Shown here piece after piece: positions 39,544 through 47,485 of a stretch of DNA of 64,000 bases (position 1 is the stretch's first letter; the number at the start of each line of letters is the position of its first letter). The notes below the pieces were generated by a model, which did no database searches, was not told where the DNA came from, and saw only the letters and a list, made by a program, of their open reading frames with translations. This stretch comes from JACRCT01 sp036504155 (GTDB lineage: Bacteria > Myxococcota > Myxococcia > Myxococcales > UBA5297). Where the stretch lies: NCBI GenBank assembly GCA_036504155.1, contig DASXVQ010000043.1, positions 16,329 through 80,328 of the forward strand, written 5' to 3'. The position numbers were made by a program, and so were the translations under genes.

Positions 39544-41715
39544 ATGCTCAGGAACTCGAAGTGGATGCTCGTGGTGGCCGCGGTCGCCTTCGCGGCCGGG
39601 TGCAAGGGCGAGCCGGGCAAGGACGGCGCGCTGGGGCAGGCGGGCCCGGCAGGACCGACGGGCGAGCAGGGTGACCAGGGAGTGCAGGGCCCCCAGGGCG
39701 AGCCCGGGACCACGGGCGCGAGCGGGGCGACGGGTGCGACCGGGACCACCGGCGAGCAGGGCATCCCCGGGCCGATCACCGCGCCTCCGGAGATCTCCGG
39801 CGTGTCGCCGATGTGGGGCTCGGGCAACACCGAGATCACCCTCACCGGCACGAACTTCGGCGCGACCGCCGGCGACAACAAGGTCTTCTTCAACGGGATG
39901 CCGGCGACGGTGCTCAGCGCCTCGGCCACCAAGCTGGTGGTGCAGTCCGGCCAGTCGGTGGGCCAGGAGCAGGGCGCGGCCGTCTCGGTGGAGGTCGCCA
40001 ACCAGGTCTCCAACGCCATGGCCTTCATGCTGGTGCCCGCCGGCACCCTGAAGATGGAGGAGATCGCGCTGCCGACCGCCCCGACCGGCGCGGTCGCGGT
40101 GGGCACTGACCTCTACGTCGCCGGAGGCACGTACTCGTCGCCGGCGGCGGGCCTGTACAAGCGCGACTCGACCGGCAAGGTCACGCGCGTCTGGGCCGCC
40201 AAGCACGTCGAGTGGTTCGACAGCTACAGCATGACGACCAAGCGCGTGTACGACACGCCGGTGGCGCTGGCCACCGACGGCACCGACGTCTTCTTCACCA
40301 GCGCCCACGGGCACGTGCGCAAGTACCTGCCGGCCGCTGGCGTGGTGGTCGAGGTGATGGCGCCGCAGTACACCGGCAACGGCGGCGACGGTTCCGTCTT
40401 CCCGCCGCTGGCCGGCATTGCCGTGGACTCCTCCAGGAACGTCCTGGTGGCGGCCCGCAAGATGGACGTCGGCGAGGGCATGTGGCCTGCGGTCGTCCAG
40501 ATCGCCCCGGACGGCGAGATGATCGTCTACCCGGCATGGGGATGGGACGAGCTGTGGGGGATCGCGGTGGACGGCACCAAGGTCTACGTCACCGGCTCGG
40601 GCTTTCAGAGCCCCAGCCTGAAGGTGCTCGACCTCGCGGACAGCCTGCCGAACTTCGTGGACATCAACCAGACCCTGAATTCGCCGCGCGGCATCGCCTT
40701 CCGCGGTGGCAGCCTCTACGTCTCGCTGGCGAGCGGAACCGTGGTGTCGATGCTGCCCGACGGCACCAACCTCGCCGACTACGCACCGCTGAGCTACCAG
40801 GCGGACCAGATCACCGTGAGCGCCGAGGGCCTCCTGCTCGCGCAGCCCGCGGGCAGCGCCGTGCGCCGGGTCAGCGAGACCGCCTCGCCCGAGCTCCTCG
40901 TCGTCGGGGCCCGTCCCAGCCTGGGTTCGGTGCAGGTCGCCGGGGCGTGGTACTTCGCCGCGGTCGGCCCGGCGATCCTCAACAACAGCGGCAATGGGCC
41001 GGCCAACCTCAACATGTCGGACTCGGCCGTGCTCGCGGTGATGCCGGACGGAGCGAGCAAGGTGGTCTTCACGGGCAAGTTCTTCAGCGGGCTCGCCGCG
41101 ACGGCGGACGGGACCAAGCTCGCGGTGCCGGACTGCCTCGCCTCGGTGATCAGCAGCGTCGACCTCGCCACCGGCGGCGCCACGACGATCGTGGACAGCA
41201 CCGATGGCCTGCTGTGCCCGGGCAACGTGGCGTACACCTCCGCCGGCGACCTGCTCTACACGAACCTCGACATGAGCGCGCAGCCCGGCCCGACCGTGGT
41301 GGGCAAGGTCTCGGGCGCGACCAAGACGCCGAGCTTCATCACCGGCCTGCCCCCGATGGCGCTCTTCCTGGCGCTCTCGGCCAACGAGCTCCTCGTCGCC
41401 ACCGCGCCCGGGCGCCCGGGTGAGATCTATTCGGCGAACATGACCGCCGGCGGCGCCGCGTCTCTCGCCGTCAGCCCGACGCGGGTCGGCGAGATCATGA
41501 CCATCGGCGCCGCCGCCGACGGCCGCGTGTTCGTGATGCGCTCCGGCAACGAGCTGATGGAGTACATGGACGGCGAGCTCGTGCCGTTCACCTACGCCAT
41601 CCCGGGGAGCTTGAGCTCCAGTGGCGGCGGCAGCGGGACGCTCTCGCTGGGGTTCAGGGCGGACGACACCGTCGTCTACCTCGACACCTTCGGCGTCTGG
41701 GCCATCGCGCCGTAA
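39544..41715 (+). CDS. collagen-like lipoprotein with IPT/TIG and beta-propeller domains
   Basis: A 723-residue lipoprotein (signal to AFAAGC). Directly after the lipid-anchored Cys come about 19 Gly-X-Y triplets, a bacterial collagen-like segment (residues about 22-80). An IPT/TIG fold follows (ISGVSPMWGSGNTEITLTG, NKVFFNGMPATVL). The remaining 540 residues repeat an NHL/SMP-30-like blade pattern (AVGTDLYVAGG, ALATDGTDVFFTSAHG, GIAVDGTKVYVTGSG), consistent with a beta-propeller. The collagen part could form a trimeric stalk lifting the propeller from the outer membrane; the ligand is unknown. ATG 39544 is preferred over the in-frame GTG at 39535 because of the GAGAGGGTGG ribosome site. Confidence 0.87.
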   Translation: MLRNSKWMLVVAAVAFAAGCKGEPGKDGALGQAGPAGPTGEQGDQGVQGPQGEPGTTGASGATGATGTTGEQGIPGPITAPPEISGVSPMWGSGNTEITLTGTNFGATAGDNKVFFNGMPATVLSASATKLVVQSGQSVGQEQGAAVSVEVANQVSNAMAFMLVPAGTLKMEEIALPTAPTGAVAVGTDLYVAGGTYSSPAAGLYKRDSTGKVTRVWAAKHVEWFDSYSMTTKRVYDTPVALATDGTDVFFTSAHGHVRKYLPAAGVVVEVMAPQYTGNGGDGSVFPPLAGIAVDSSRNVLVAARKMDVGEGMWPAVVQIAPDGEMIVYPAWGWDELWGIAVDGTKVYVTGSGFQSPSLKVLDLADSLPNFVDINQTLNSPRGIAFRGGSLYVSLASGTVVSMLPDGTNLADYAPLSYQADQITVSAEGLLLAQPAGSAVRRVSETASPELLVVGARPSLGSVQVAGAWYFAAVGPAILNNSGNGPANLNMSDSAVLAVMPDGASKVVFTGKFFSGLAATADGTKLAVPDCLASVISSVDLATGGATTIVDSTDGLLCPGNVAYTSAGDLLYTNLDMSAQPGPTVVGKVSGATKTPSFITGLPPMALFLALSANELLVATAPGRPGEIYSANMTAGGAASLAVSPTRVGEIMTIGAAADGRVFVMRSGNELMEYMDGELVPFTYAIPGSLSSSGGGSGTLSLGFRADDTVVYLDTFGVWAIAP

Positions 41716-41741
41716 CTCATCGTAAGTAGTGCGAAAAACAC

Positions 41742-41774
41742 GCGCCCCGCCTCCGGCGACGGACGGCGGGGCGC
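41742..41774 (+). terminator. terminator after the collagen-like lipoprotein gene
   Basis: Perfect 10-base-pair inverted repeat 41742-41751 / 41765-41774 with a 13-base loop, followed by TGCTTTG. On the opposite strand the hairpin is followed by GTGTTTTTC, so it could act in both directions. It lies 26 bases after the stop. Confidence 0.65.
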
Positions 41775-41863
41775 TGCTTTGCGGGGCCGGGTGGGCTTGA
41801 CTCCCACCTGGAGATCGGGCACTGGTGACTCGCTTTTGAGTGACTAACGGAATTGAGGTCGCC

Positions 41864-43390
41864 ATGAACCGCCTTGTCGTCGCCCTGTCGCTGGTCCTTT
41901 CGGCCTGCGGAGTCGGCAACCTCGAGAGCCAGGGAGTGCAGTCCGGGCAGGCCCCGGGCCAGGCGCTGACCGGTGGCGGTGACCAGTCCGACCGCTCCTG
42001 CGGCGTGGTGCTGCGCGGCGTGCAGCGCCTGCCCGACTTCGAGAACGGCGGCTTCAAGCAGAGCTGCCAGGGCACGGCCTGCACGTGGATCTGGGAAGGC
42101 CAGCTCGACGCGTCGAAGGACGCCTTCGCCGTCGCCCCGTCGGTGTTCGTCCTCTACCGCCTCGCGACCGACGCGACCTGGTGGGAGGCCGAGGCCGTCC
42201 CCGGCGCGTCCGGCCAGCCCGGCTTCTGGCACTACTCCTTCCGGATCTCCGAGCACCTCATCGGCGCCGCGGCCAGCCCGGAGGAGCTCGCGAAGGCCCG
42301 CGTCCAGCTCATCCCCTACGCGCGCCTGGAGGGCGGCGGCCGGCTCTTCGACCACAACCGGCGGCCGGGCGACCTCGACAACTACTCCTTCGGCGAGACC
42401 GAGTACTTCGCGGTGGGCGGCGACGGCAGCTGCTCGGCCGTGGCCGGCACCGTCGCGTTCCTGGAGAGCTGGCAGCAGTTCAAGAGCGGCGCGCTGCACG
42501 CCGGCGGCTGGCTCGCCGTCGACTACGACCTCGACCGGCTGCCGCAGTGCCGCGCGACCCATAACGGCTACCCAGCCTGGGGAACCATCGCCTTCGTGCG
42601 CTTCGCGCCCGGCGGGCAGACCGTCAGTGGCCCGGTGAACGACTTCGTCCGCGTCAACGGCGTGCCCACCAGCACCGCGGTCGACAAGCGCTTCGAGGCG
42701 AAGATCCCCGCGGGCACCACCTCGGCCGAGGTCTGGTTCAAGAACGAGTCCGGCGCCGGCAACTTCTGCGAGACCTGGGACTCGAACTTCGGCTCCAACT
42801 ACCAGCTGGAGATCCTCCCCTCGGTCGACGATCCGAGCTGCAAGGGCGTGGAGCGCTGGTCGAACCGCTACGGCGCCGCCGAGGCCTGCCTGGGCTACGC
42901 CGTGGACGCGCACTGGGCCGCCGCGCACTGCGAGCTGTACGTCGACGGCTTCGCGCACGCCTACGAGGGCCACTACGGCATCCCGGTGGAGTGGCTGGAG
43001 GCGTGGATCGTCGTCGGCCCGCAGCAGGGCGAGGTCCTCAACGTCGGGCAATACACCCGCTACACCGACCAGGCCGACGGCAAGAGCAAGGAGCGCTTCT
43101 CGCTGGGCGCCCCGGTGGACGGCAAGTGGAAGACCGGCTTCACCTTCGCCAACGCCGCGGTCATGGCCTGCGGCGGCTGGCGCTACACGGTGGAGAAGAT
43201 GGCGTTCTTCGTCGACGTGCGCCGCGCGGACGGCAAGGTGGTGCGCCTGTGGCAGAGCCGAGACGGCGCCGACTACGGCTGGGACGATGCCTTCGGCGCC
43301 GGGACGAGCACCCAGTCCATCCCCTACGGCAACGCCCAGTGGGCGAACGACGGAGCGGGAATCTTCGACAGCAGGCGCGCCTGTAGGTAA
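41864..43390 (+). CDS. secreted lipoprotein with DUF6209-like domain
   Basis: A 508-residue lipoprotein (MNRLVVALSLVLSACG). Two similar halves can be seen. One runs to about residue 190. The second starts near GGWLAVDYDLDRLPQCRATH and includes VWFKNESGAGNFCETWDSNF, which from memory is the hallmark of myxobacterial secreted proteins labelled DUF6209. A last segment (SNRYGAAEACLGYAVDAHW to the end) contains a third beta-rich region with WRYTVEKMAFFVDVRR. Ten or more cysteines are likely in disulfides. Function is unknown. ATG 41864 is the start giving a clean signal. A TrmB-type regulator follows after 11 bases. Confidence 0.85.
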   Translation: MNRLVVALSLVLSACGVGNLESQGVQSGQAPGQALTGGGDQSDRSCGVVLRGVQRLPDFENGGFKQSCQGTACTWIWEGQLDASKDAFAVAPSVFVLYRLATDATWWEAEAVPGASGQPGFWHYSFRISEHLIGAAASPEELAKARVQLIPYARLEGGGRLFDHNRRPGDLDNYSFGETEYFAVGGDGSCSAVAGTVAFLESWQQFKSGALHAGGWLAVDYDLDRLPQCRATHNGYPAWGTIAFVRFAPGGQTVSGPVNDFVRVNGVPTSTAVDKRFEAKIPAGTTSAEVWFKNESGAGNFCETWDSNFGSNYQLEILPSVDDPSCKGVERWSNRYGAAEACLGYAVDAHWAAAHCELYVDGFAHAYEGHYGIPVEWLEAWIVVGPQQGEVLNVGQYTRYTDQADGKSKERFSLGAPVDGKWKTGFTFANAAVMACGGWRYTVEKMAFFVDVRRADGKVVRLWQSRDGADYGWDDAFGAGTSTQSIPYGNAQWANDGAGIFDSRRACR

Positions 43391-43401
43391 GACAGGGGGC
43401 C

Positions 43402-44214
43402 ATGGACAAGCTCGTCGTCTCCGCCCTTGAAGAGCTGGGATTCACCGCCACCGACGCCAAGGTCTACGTGGGCCTGCTGAAGGCCCACCCCGCGACCGGC
43501 TACGAGCTGGCCAAGCGCACCAAGGTCCCGCGCTCGGCCATGTACGCCGTGCTCGGGCGCCTGGAGCAGGGCGGCATCATCCGCGCCGTGCAGGCCAACC
43601 CCGCCCGCTACGAACCCCTCCCGCCGCAGCAGCTGGTCTCGCTGCTGCGCGACCGGCACCAGAGCTCGCTGGAGGATCTGCAGGCGGCGCTCGAGCGGCT
43701 GGACCGCAATCCCCAACCCGCCTCGCTGTGGATCACCGTCGGCTACGCGGCCATCCTCGCCGAGGCGGATCGCCAGATCCGCCAGAGCAAGAAGCTGGTG
43801 GCTGCCTCGCTGTGGGCCCGCGAGGCCGCCAAGCTCGCCCCGGCGCTGCAGGACGCGGTCGCGCGCGGCGTCCAGGTGGTCCTCTTCTCGTTCAACACGC
43901 TGCCCGACCTGGGCGGCGGCCACGCCTACGGCTACGGCATCCCCGAGCCGGAGCTGGAGCGGTACTGGCCGCACAAGCTCATCCTCGTCGGCGATCACGA
44001 GAAGCTGCTGGTGGGCAGCGCCGAGGTGAGCGAGTCGAGCCGGGCCACCGTCACCGACGAGTCCGCGCTGGTCGAGATGGCGCTCTCCACGCTGACCCTG
44101 GACCTGACCCTGCTCGGCCAGCGGCAGAAAAGGGACACGGGACCGGTGGTGACCTTGCTGGCCCGGCACCTGGCGCCGCTCGACCAGATGCTTGGGAAAG
44201 TCGATAGTCGATAG
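43402..44214 (+). CDS. TrmB-family transcriptional regulator
   Basis: A 270-residue cytoplasmic protein. The N-terminus is a TrmB winged helix (LEELGFTATDAKVYVGLLKA, GYELAKRTKVPRSAMYAVLG, RLEQGGIIRAV), followed by the typical coiled-coil and a phospholipase-D-like effector domain (about 105-250; KKLVAASLWAREAAKLAPAL). TrmB-like regulators often sense sugars or metabolites and may repress or activate. The gene starts 11 bases after the DUF6209-like lipoprotein and on the same strand, so it is probably co-transcribed and may control that gene. Its last codons run into a heptamer repeat that includes the stop. Confidence 0.9.
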   Translation: MDKLVVSALEELGFTATDAKVYVGLLKAHPATGYELAKRTKVPRSAMYAVLGRLEQGGIIRAVQANPARYEPLPPQQLVSLLRDRHQSSLEDLQAALERLDRNPQPASLWITVGYAAILAEADRQIRQSKKLVAASLWAREAAKLAPALQDAVARGVQVVLFSFNTLPDLGGGHAYGYGIPEPELERYWPHKLILVGDHEKLLVGSAEVSESSRATVTDESALVEMALSTLTLDLTLLGQRQKRDTGPVVTLLARHLAPLDQMLGKVDSR

Positions 44215-44227
44215 TCGATGGTCGATA
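44200..44227 (+). repeat. four copies of GTCGATA-type heptamer
   Basis: Four tandem 7-base units (GTCGATA, GTCGATA, GTCGATG, GTCGATA) begin inside the last codons of the TrmB gene and span its TAG stop. Seven is not a multiple of three, so a change in copy number would alter the C-terminus. Confidence 0.8.
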
Positions 44228-44353
44228 GGGGCGTCTGGCCCCTGGATTTGCCCAGATTGCGGGGGGATGGACTCGGTTCGTGATGGACATCACGCGATCG
44301 CCCGCATCATTAGATAGCTGCACCGGCGATCCCTGCCGTTAGCCTCCTCTGCG

Positions 44354-45463
44354 ATGCCTGCCCGCCTCAGCCTCCTGCTCGTTCTCCTCGTCGCCGCGGG
44401 ATGTCCGGAAGACCAGAGGGTCTGTGCCGGCGCAGACGCCCACGCCGATCCGCTGCGCTCGGATGCCTCGGCGGCGACGCCGCCGGATGCGGGCGGAGAG
44501 CCCGGGCTGGACGCCGGCTCTGCCGATGCCTCGCCGCCGGAGCTTGGCGACGCTGCGACCTCGGCGCCCGCCGACGCCGCCTCGAGCGCGCCCATCCCGC
44601 TGCGCTACCTGTCGGCCAACCTGGGCAACGCCTCGTTCCAGTTCGGCTGCTGGGAGTACAAGCTGTGCCGGCCCCAGGACGTGCAGCACCTGCGCGAGTA
44701 CATCGCGCTCTGGCGGCCGGACGTGGTGCTGCTCAGCGAGGTCTACCGCGCCGACCAGCTCGAGGGCCTGGCCAATGGAGGCCCGATTCTCCCGGAAGGC
44801 TGGCGCGGCGTCTGTGGCAAGAGCCTGGACCGAGAGACGGGCCAGCCCGCGGCCTTCGACGCCCCCGGCGCCTCCCACGAGCACGAGTGCGTGGCCTGGA
44901 AGACCTCGCGCGTGGCGCTGGTCCCGGGCAGCGCGGAGTCGGCCTACGGGCGCAACGACGCCAAGGGAAAGACCGACTGCAGCTACGACTTCACCGGCTT
45001 CCGCGCCCGCCTGGAAGTCGACGGTCGCGCCGAGCTGACCGCCGTCGTCGTCCACCCCGACTCCCAGAACGCGGAGTGCCGGGTCGAGGAGATCGGAAGG
45101 TACTGGTCCAGGCTGGCCACCGGCAGGAACGTGGTCGTCGCCGGCGACTGGAACACCGAGTCCTACGACGAGATCGCCAAGCCCGCGGCCTACCTGACCA
45201 ACTACTCGAAGGGCGAGCACTGGAACCTGGCCAAGCACGAGGGCGAGTACAGCGCGTCCTATGCGGCGGGCCTGCTCCAGAAGCAGCTCGACCACGCGTT
45301 CTCGAGCTCCGGCGAACCCTGCGTGGACTGCGGCGGTTTCTTCCACACCTTCGACCTGCACTTCGGCTCGGTCCTGGGCGGCTACGACGGCCACCCGCGA
45401 GCCGACGAGGGCGAGGGCATCGATCATCGGCAGGTGTTGGTGGACCTGTGGCTGACGCCGTGA
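44354..45463 (+). CDS. endonuclease/exonuclease/phosphatase-family lipoprotein
   Basis: A 369-residue lipoprotein (MPARLSLLLVLLVAAGC) with an Ala/Asp-rich linker to about residue 80 and an EEP-fold hydrolase domain. Catalytic signatures seen are LSANLGN (Asn), DVVLLSEVYR (metal Glu), TAVVVHPDSQN, NVVVAGDWNTES (Asp and Asn) and EGIDHRQVLV (terminal Asp-His). This matches the DNase I/sphingomyelinase/inositol-phosphatase superfamily. It should act on the surface; extracellular DNA or a phospholipid head group are plausible substrates. Six cysteines in the domain suggest disulfides. It is transcribed alone, 139 bases after the TrmB gene. Confidence 0.87.
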   Translation: MPARLSLLLVLLVAAGCPEDQRVCAGADAHADPLRSDASAATPPDAGGEPGLDAGSADASPPELGDAATSAPADAASSAPIPLRYLSANLGNASFQFGCWEYKLCRPQDVQHLREYIALWRPDVVLLSEVYRADQLEGLANGGPILPEGWRGVCGKSLDRETGQPAAFDAPGASHEHECVAWKTSRVALVPGSAESAYGRNDAKGKTDCSYDFTGFRARLEVDGRAELTAVVVHPDSQNAECRVEEIGRYWSRLATGRNVVVAGDWNTESYDEIAKPAAYLTNYSKGEHWNLAKHEGEYSASYAAGLLQKQLDHAFSSSGEPCVDCGGFFHTFDLHFGSVLGGYDGHPRADEGEGIDHRQVLVDLWLTP

Positions 45464-45473
45464 GGCAGCGGTG

Positions 45474-45965
45474 TCACGGACACTGCGCGTCGATGCGCAG
45501 CGAGGCCACCTCGCCGTAGCGCGCCGGCGCCTTGAACGAGGCGATTTGCGGGTCGCAGACCATCCGGTCCGAGGCGCTGGCTCCGGTCAGCGAGTAGCTC
45601 ACCGTGGCGCCGAAAAGCTTCGCGAGCTGGGCGTCCCCGAGCGAAACCGAAACCTGGAAGTCGTCCGAGGTGTCCGACTCGACGCCGTCGGTGCGCAGCT
45701 TCTTGGCCAGTTTCTCGGCCCCGGCCATCGAGGGCTTCTTGAGCGTCAGGTAGACGCAGTGCGGTCCGGAGGCCTGGGCTGGCGGGCAGGCCGGGCGCTC
45801 CTTGCGGGGGCGCAGCAGCGACTCGCGCTCTCCGGGTCCCGCATCGAGGCCCACCGCGATCCCCGCATCCAGTCCCGGTCCACCCAGTCCACCGTCGACA
45901 GGCACAGTCGGGCTAGCCGCAGCGAAGACGCCCACGGCAGCAGCAAGGATGAGCAGGGCACGCAT
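45474..45965 (-). CDS. small secreted protein, unknown function
   Basis: A 163-residue exported protein (MRALLILAAAVGVFAAASP) with a Gly/Asp-rich linker and a C-terminal domain containing ACPPAQASGPHCVYLTLKKP and ending in RIDAQCP; a Cys pair at VCDPQ is also present. The central part (MAGAEKLAKKLRTDGVESDT, SVSLGDAQLAKLFGATVSY) resembles a small alpha/beta ferredoxin-like fold of the proteinase-propeptide type, but this is only a pattern match. It converges on the EEP-hydrolase gene with 10 bases between the stops. Confidence 0.72.
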   Translation of the reverse strand: MRALLILAAAVGVFAAASPTVPVDGGLGGPGLDAGIAVGLDAGPGERESLLRPRKERPACPPAQASGPHCVYLTLKKPSMAGAEKLAKKLRTDGVESDTSDDFQVSVSLGDAQLAKLFGATVSYSLTGASASDRMVCDPQIASFKAPARYGEVASLRIDAQCP

Positions 45966-45982
45966 GCCCCGATGCTAGCGCG

Positions 45983-47485
45983 TCAGTCGCCCAGGACGTC
46001 GAGGTAGCGCGTGAGCAGGTCCTTCACCACGCCGCGCAGCGGCAGGTTCCCGGCGAGCCCGTAGACCGGAGCCATCCCGCCCTTCTCCCCGGGCGTGGCG
46101 CGCACGTTTTCCACCGCCGCCTTGAGGTCCGAAAGAAACCGCTCGGCGACGCCCGGCTGCGTATGCCGCAGCGTGACGGCCAGGTGCACGCAGGCCGGCC
46201 GGTGCATGCCGTTGAGGCTCCAGCCCCTCTTCGACATCTCGTCCATCACCCGGTAGACGTCCACCTCGTCCGAGGCGAAGGCGATGACGAAGAGCGGGTC
46301 TCCCAGCACGCGCAGCCCGGGGATCTCGGCGATGCCGGCCTTGATCGCCGCGGCCGTCTCCAGGATGCGCCGCGAGGCCGCCAGGTACCCGGCCTCGCCG
46401 TTGGCGACCAGCGCGGCCCAGGCCGCCGCCACCAGCGCTCCGGGCCGGCTGCCGGCGAAGGTCGGCGACGCGTAGAGCCCGCCCGGCCAGTCGCTGGCGG
46501 CGAAGTACTGGTAGCGGCGCAGCTCGGGGCCCCGGTACAGCACGACGGAGGTGCCCTTGGCCGCATAGCCGTACTTGTGCGTGTCCACCGACATCGAGGT
46601 CACGCCCGGCAGCCGGAAATCGAACGGCGGCACCGGGTACCCCAGCCGCTCGGCGAAGGGCAGCACAAAGCCGCCCAGGCAGGCGTCGGTGTGGAAGCCG
46701 ATGCCGTGCCTGCGCGCGATCTCCGAGAGCTCCGCGATGGGGTCGATGGTCCCGTGCGGGAAGGCCGGCGCCGAGCCGACCAGGACCACCGTGTGCCGCG
46801 ACAGCGCCTTGCGCGCCGCTCCGACGTTGGCGCGGAAGTCCTGGCCCACAGGGATCTTCTTGAGCCGCATCCCGAAGTACTCCGCCGCCTTGTCGAAGGC
46901 CGCGTGGGCCGTCTCCGGCGCGATGATCTCCGCGCGGCGGATGCCCTTCAGGTCGCGCGCCCGGTCGCGGTAGGTCTTCATCGCCAACAGGATGCTCTCG
47001 CTGCCGCCGGAGGAGACCGAGCCGCACACGCGCTCCGCATCGGGCGCGTCCTGCGGCGCCCCGAGCATCGCCGCGGTCATCCGCACGACCTCCGACTCGT
47101 ACTTCGAGGCGCTGGGCCAGATGTCCGCGTGCAGCGGGTTGACCTGCGAGTGCATCGCGTAGACGCGGTTGAGGAAGTCCACGTGCTCCTGGTCGCCGTT
47201 GTAGACCGCGCCCGAGCAGTAGCCCTCCTTCCACTTGCCCTCCTCGCGCCGGGCCAGCGACTCCATCTGCTTCAGGACCTCCTCGCGCGGCACGCCCTTC
47301 GCGGGCAGGCGGTCGAGCTCCGGCACCTGGCCCCGGTAGGGCTTGAGCGAGTGCGCCAGCTCCGCCGTGATCTTCTCGTACTCGCGCTCCATCCGGCGGC
47401 GGACGGCCGGGATGGCTCTCGCCAGGCGCAGCGCGCTGCGCTCCAGGGGCTTGAGGCGGGACTCGACGGCCTTGGGAATCTTCAT
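45983..47485 (-). CDS. PLP-dependent sphingosine-1-phosphate-lyase-like decarboxylase
   Basis: A 500-residue group-II PLP decarboxylase-fold protein of the sphingosine-1-phosphate lyase (SPL/Dpl1) branch. Seen are GKWKEGYCSGAVYNGDQEH, NPLHADIWPSASKYESEV, the phosphate-binding GSVSSGGSESILLAMK, the GFHTDACLGGF ring-stacking/Asp region, and the Schiff-base lysine K304 in SVDTHKYGYAAKG. SPLs cleave sphingoid-base phosphates to an aldehyde and phosphoethanolamine. Sphingolipids are made by some myxobacteria, so a native role is possible. An N-terminal amphipathic stretch replaces the usual membrane anchor. Its ATG overlaps the stop of the upstream sugar-kinase gene by four bases. Confidence 0.9.
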   Translation of the reverse strand: MKIPKAVESRLKPLERSALRLARAIPAVRRRMEREYEKITAELAHSLKPYRGQVPELDRLPAKGVPREEVLKQMESLARREEGKWKEGYCSGAVYNGDQEHVDFLNRVYAMHSQVNPLHADIWPSASKYESEVVRMTAAMLGAPQDAPDAERVCGSVSSGGSESILLAMKTYRDRARDLKGIRRAEIIAPETAHAAFDKAAEYFGMRLKKIPVGQDFRANVGAARKALSRHTVVLVGSAPAFPHGTIDPIAELSEIARRHGIGFHTDACLGGFVLPFAERLGYPVPPFDFRLPGVTSMSVDTHKYGYAAKGTSVVLYRGPELRRYQYFAASDWPGGLYASPTFAGSRPGALVAAAWAALVANGEAGYLAASRRILETAAAIKAGIAEIPGLRVLGDPLFVIAFASDEVDVYRVMDEMSKRGWSLNGMHRPACVHLAVTLRHTQPGVAERFLSDLKAAVENVRATPGEKGGMAPVYGLAGNLPLRGVVKDLLTRYLDVLGD

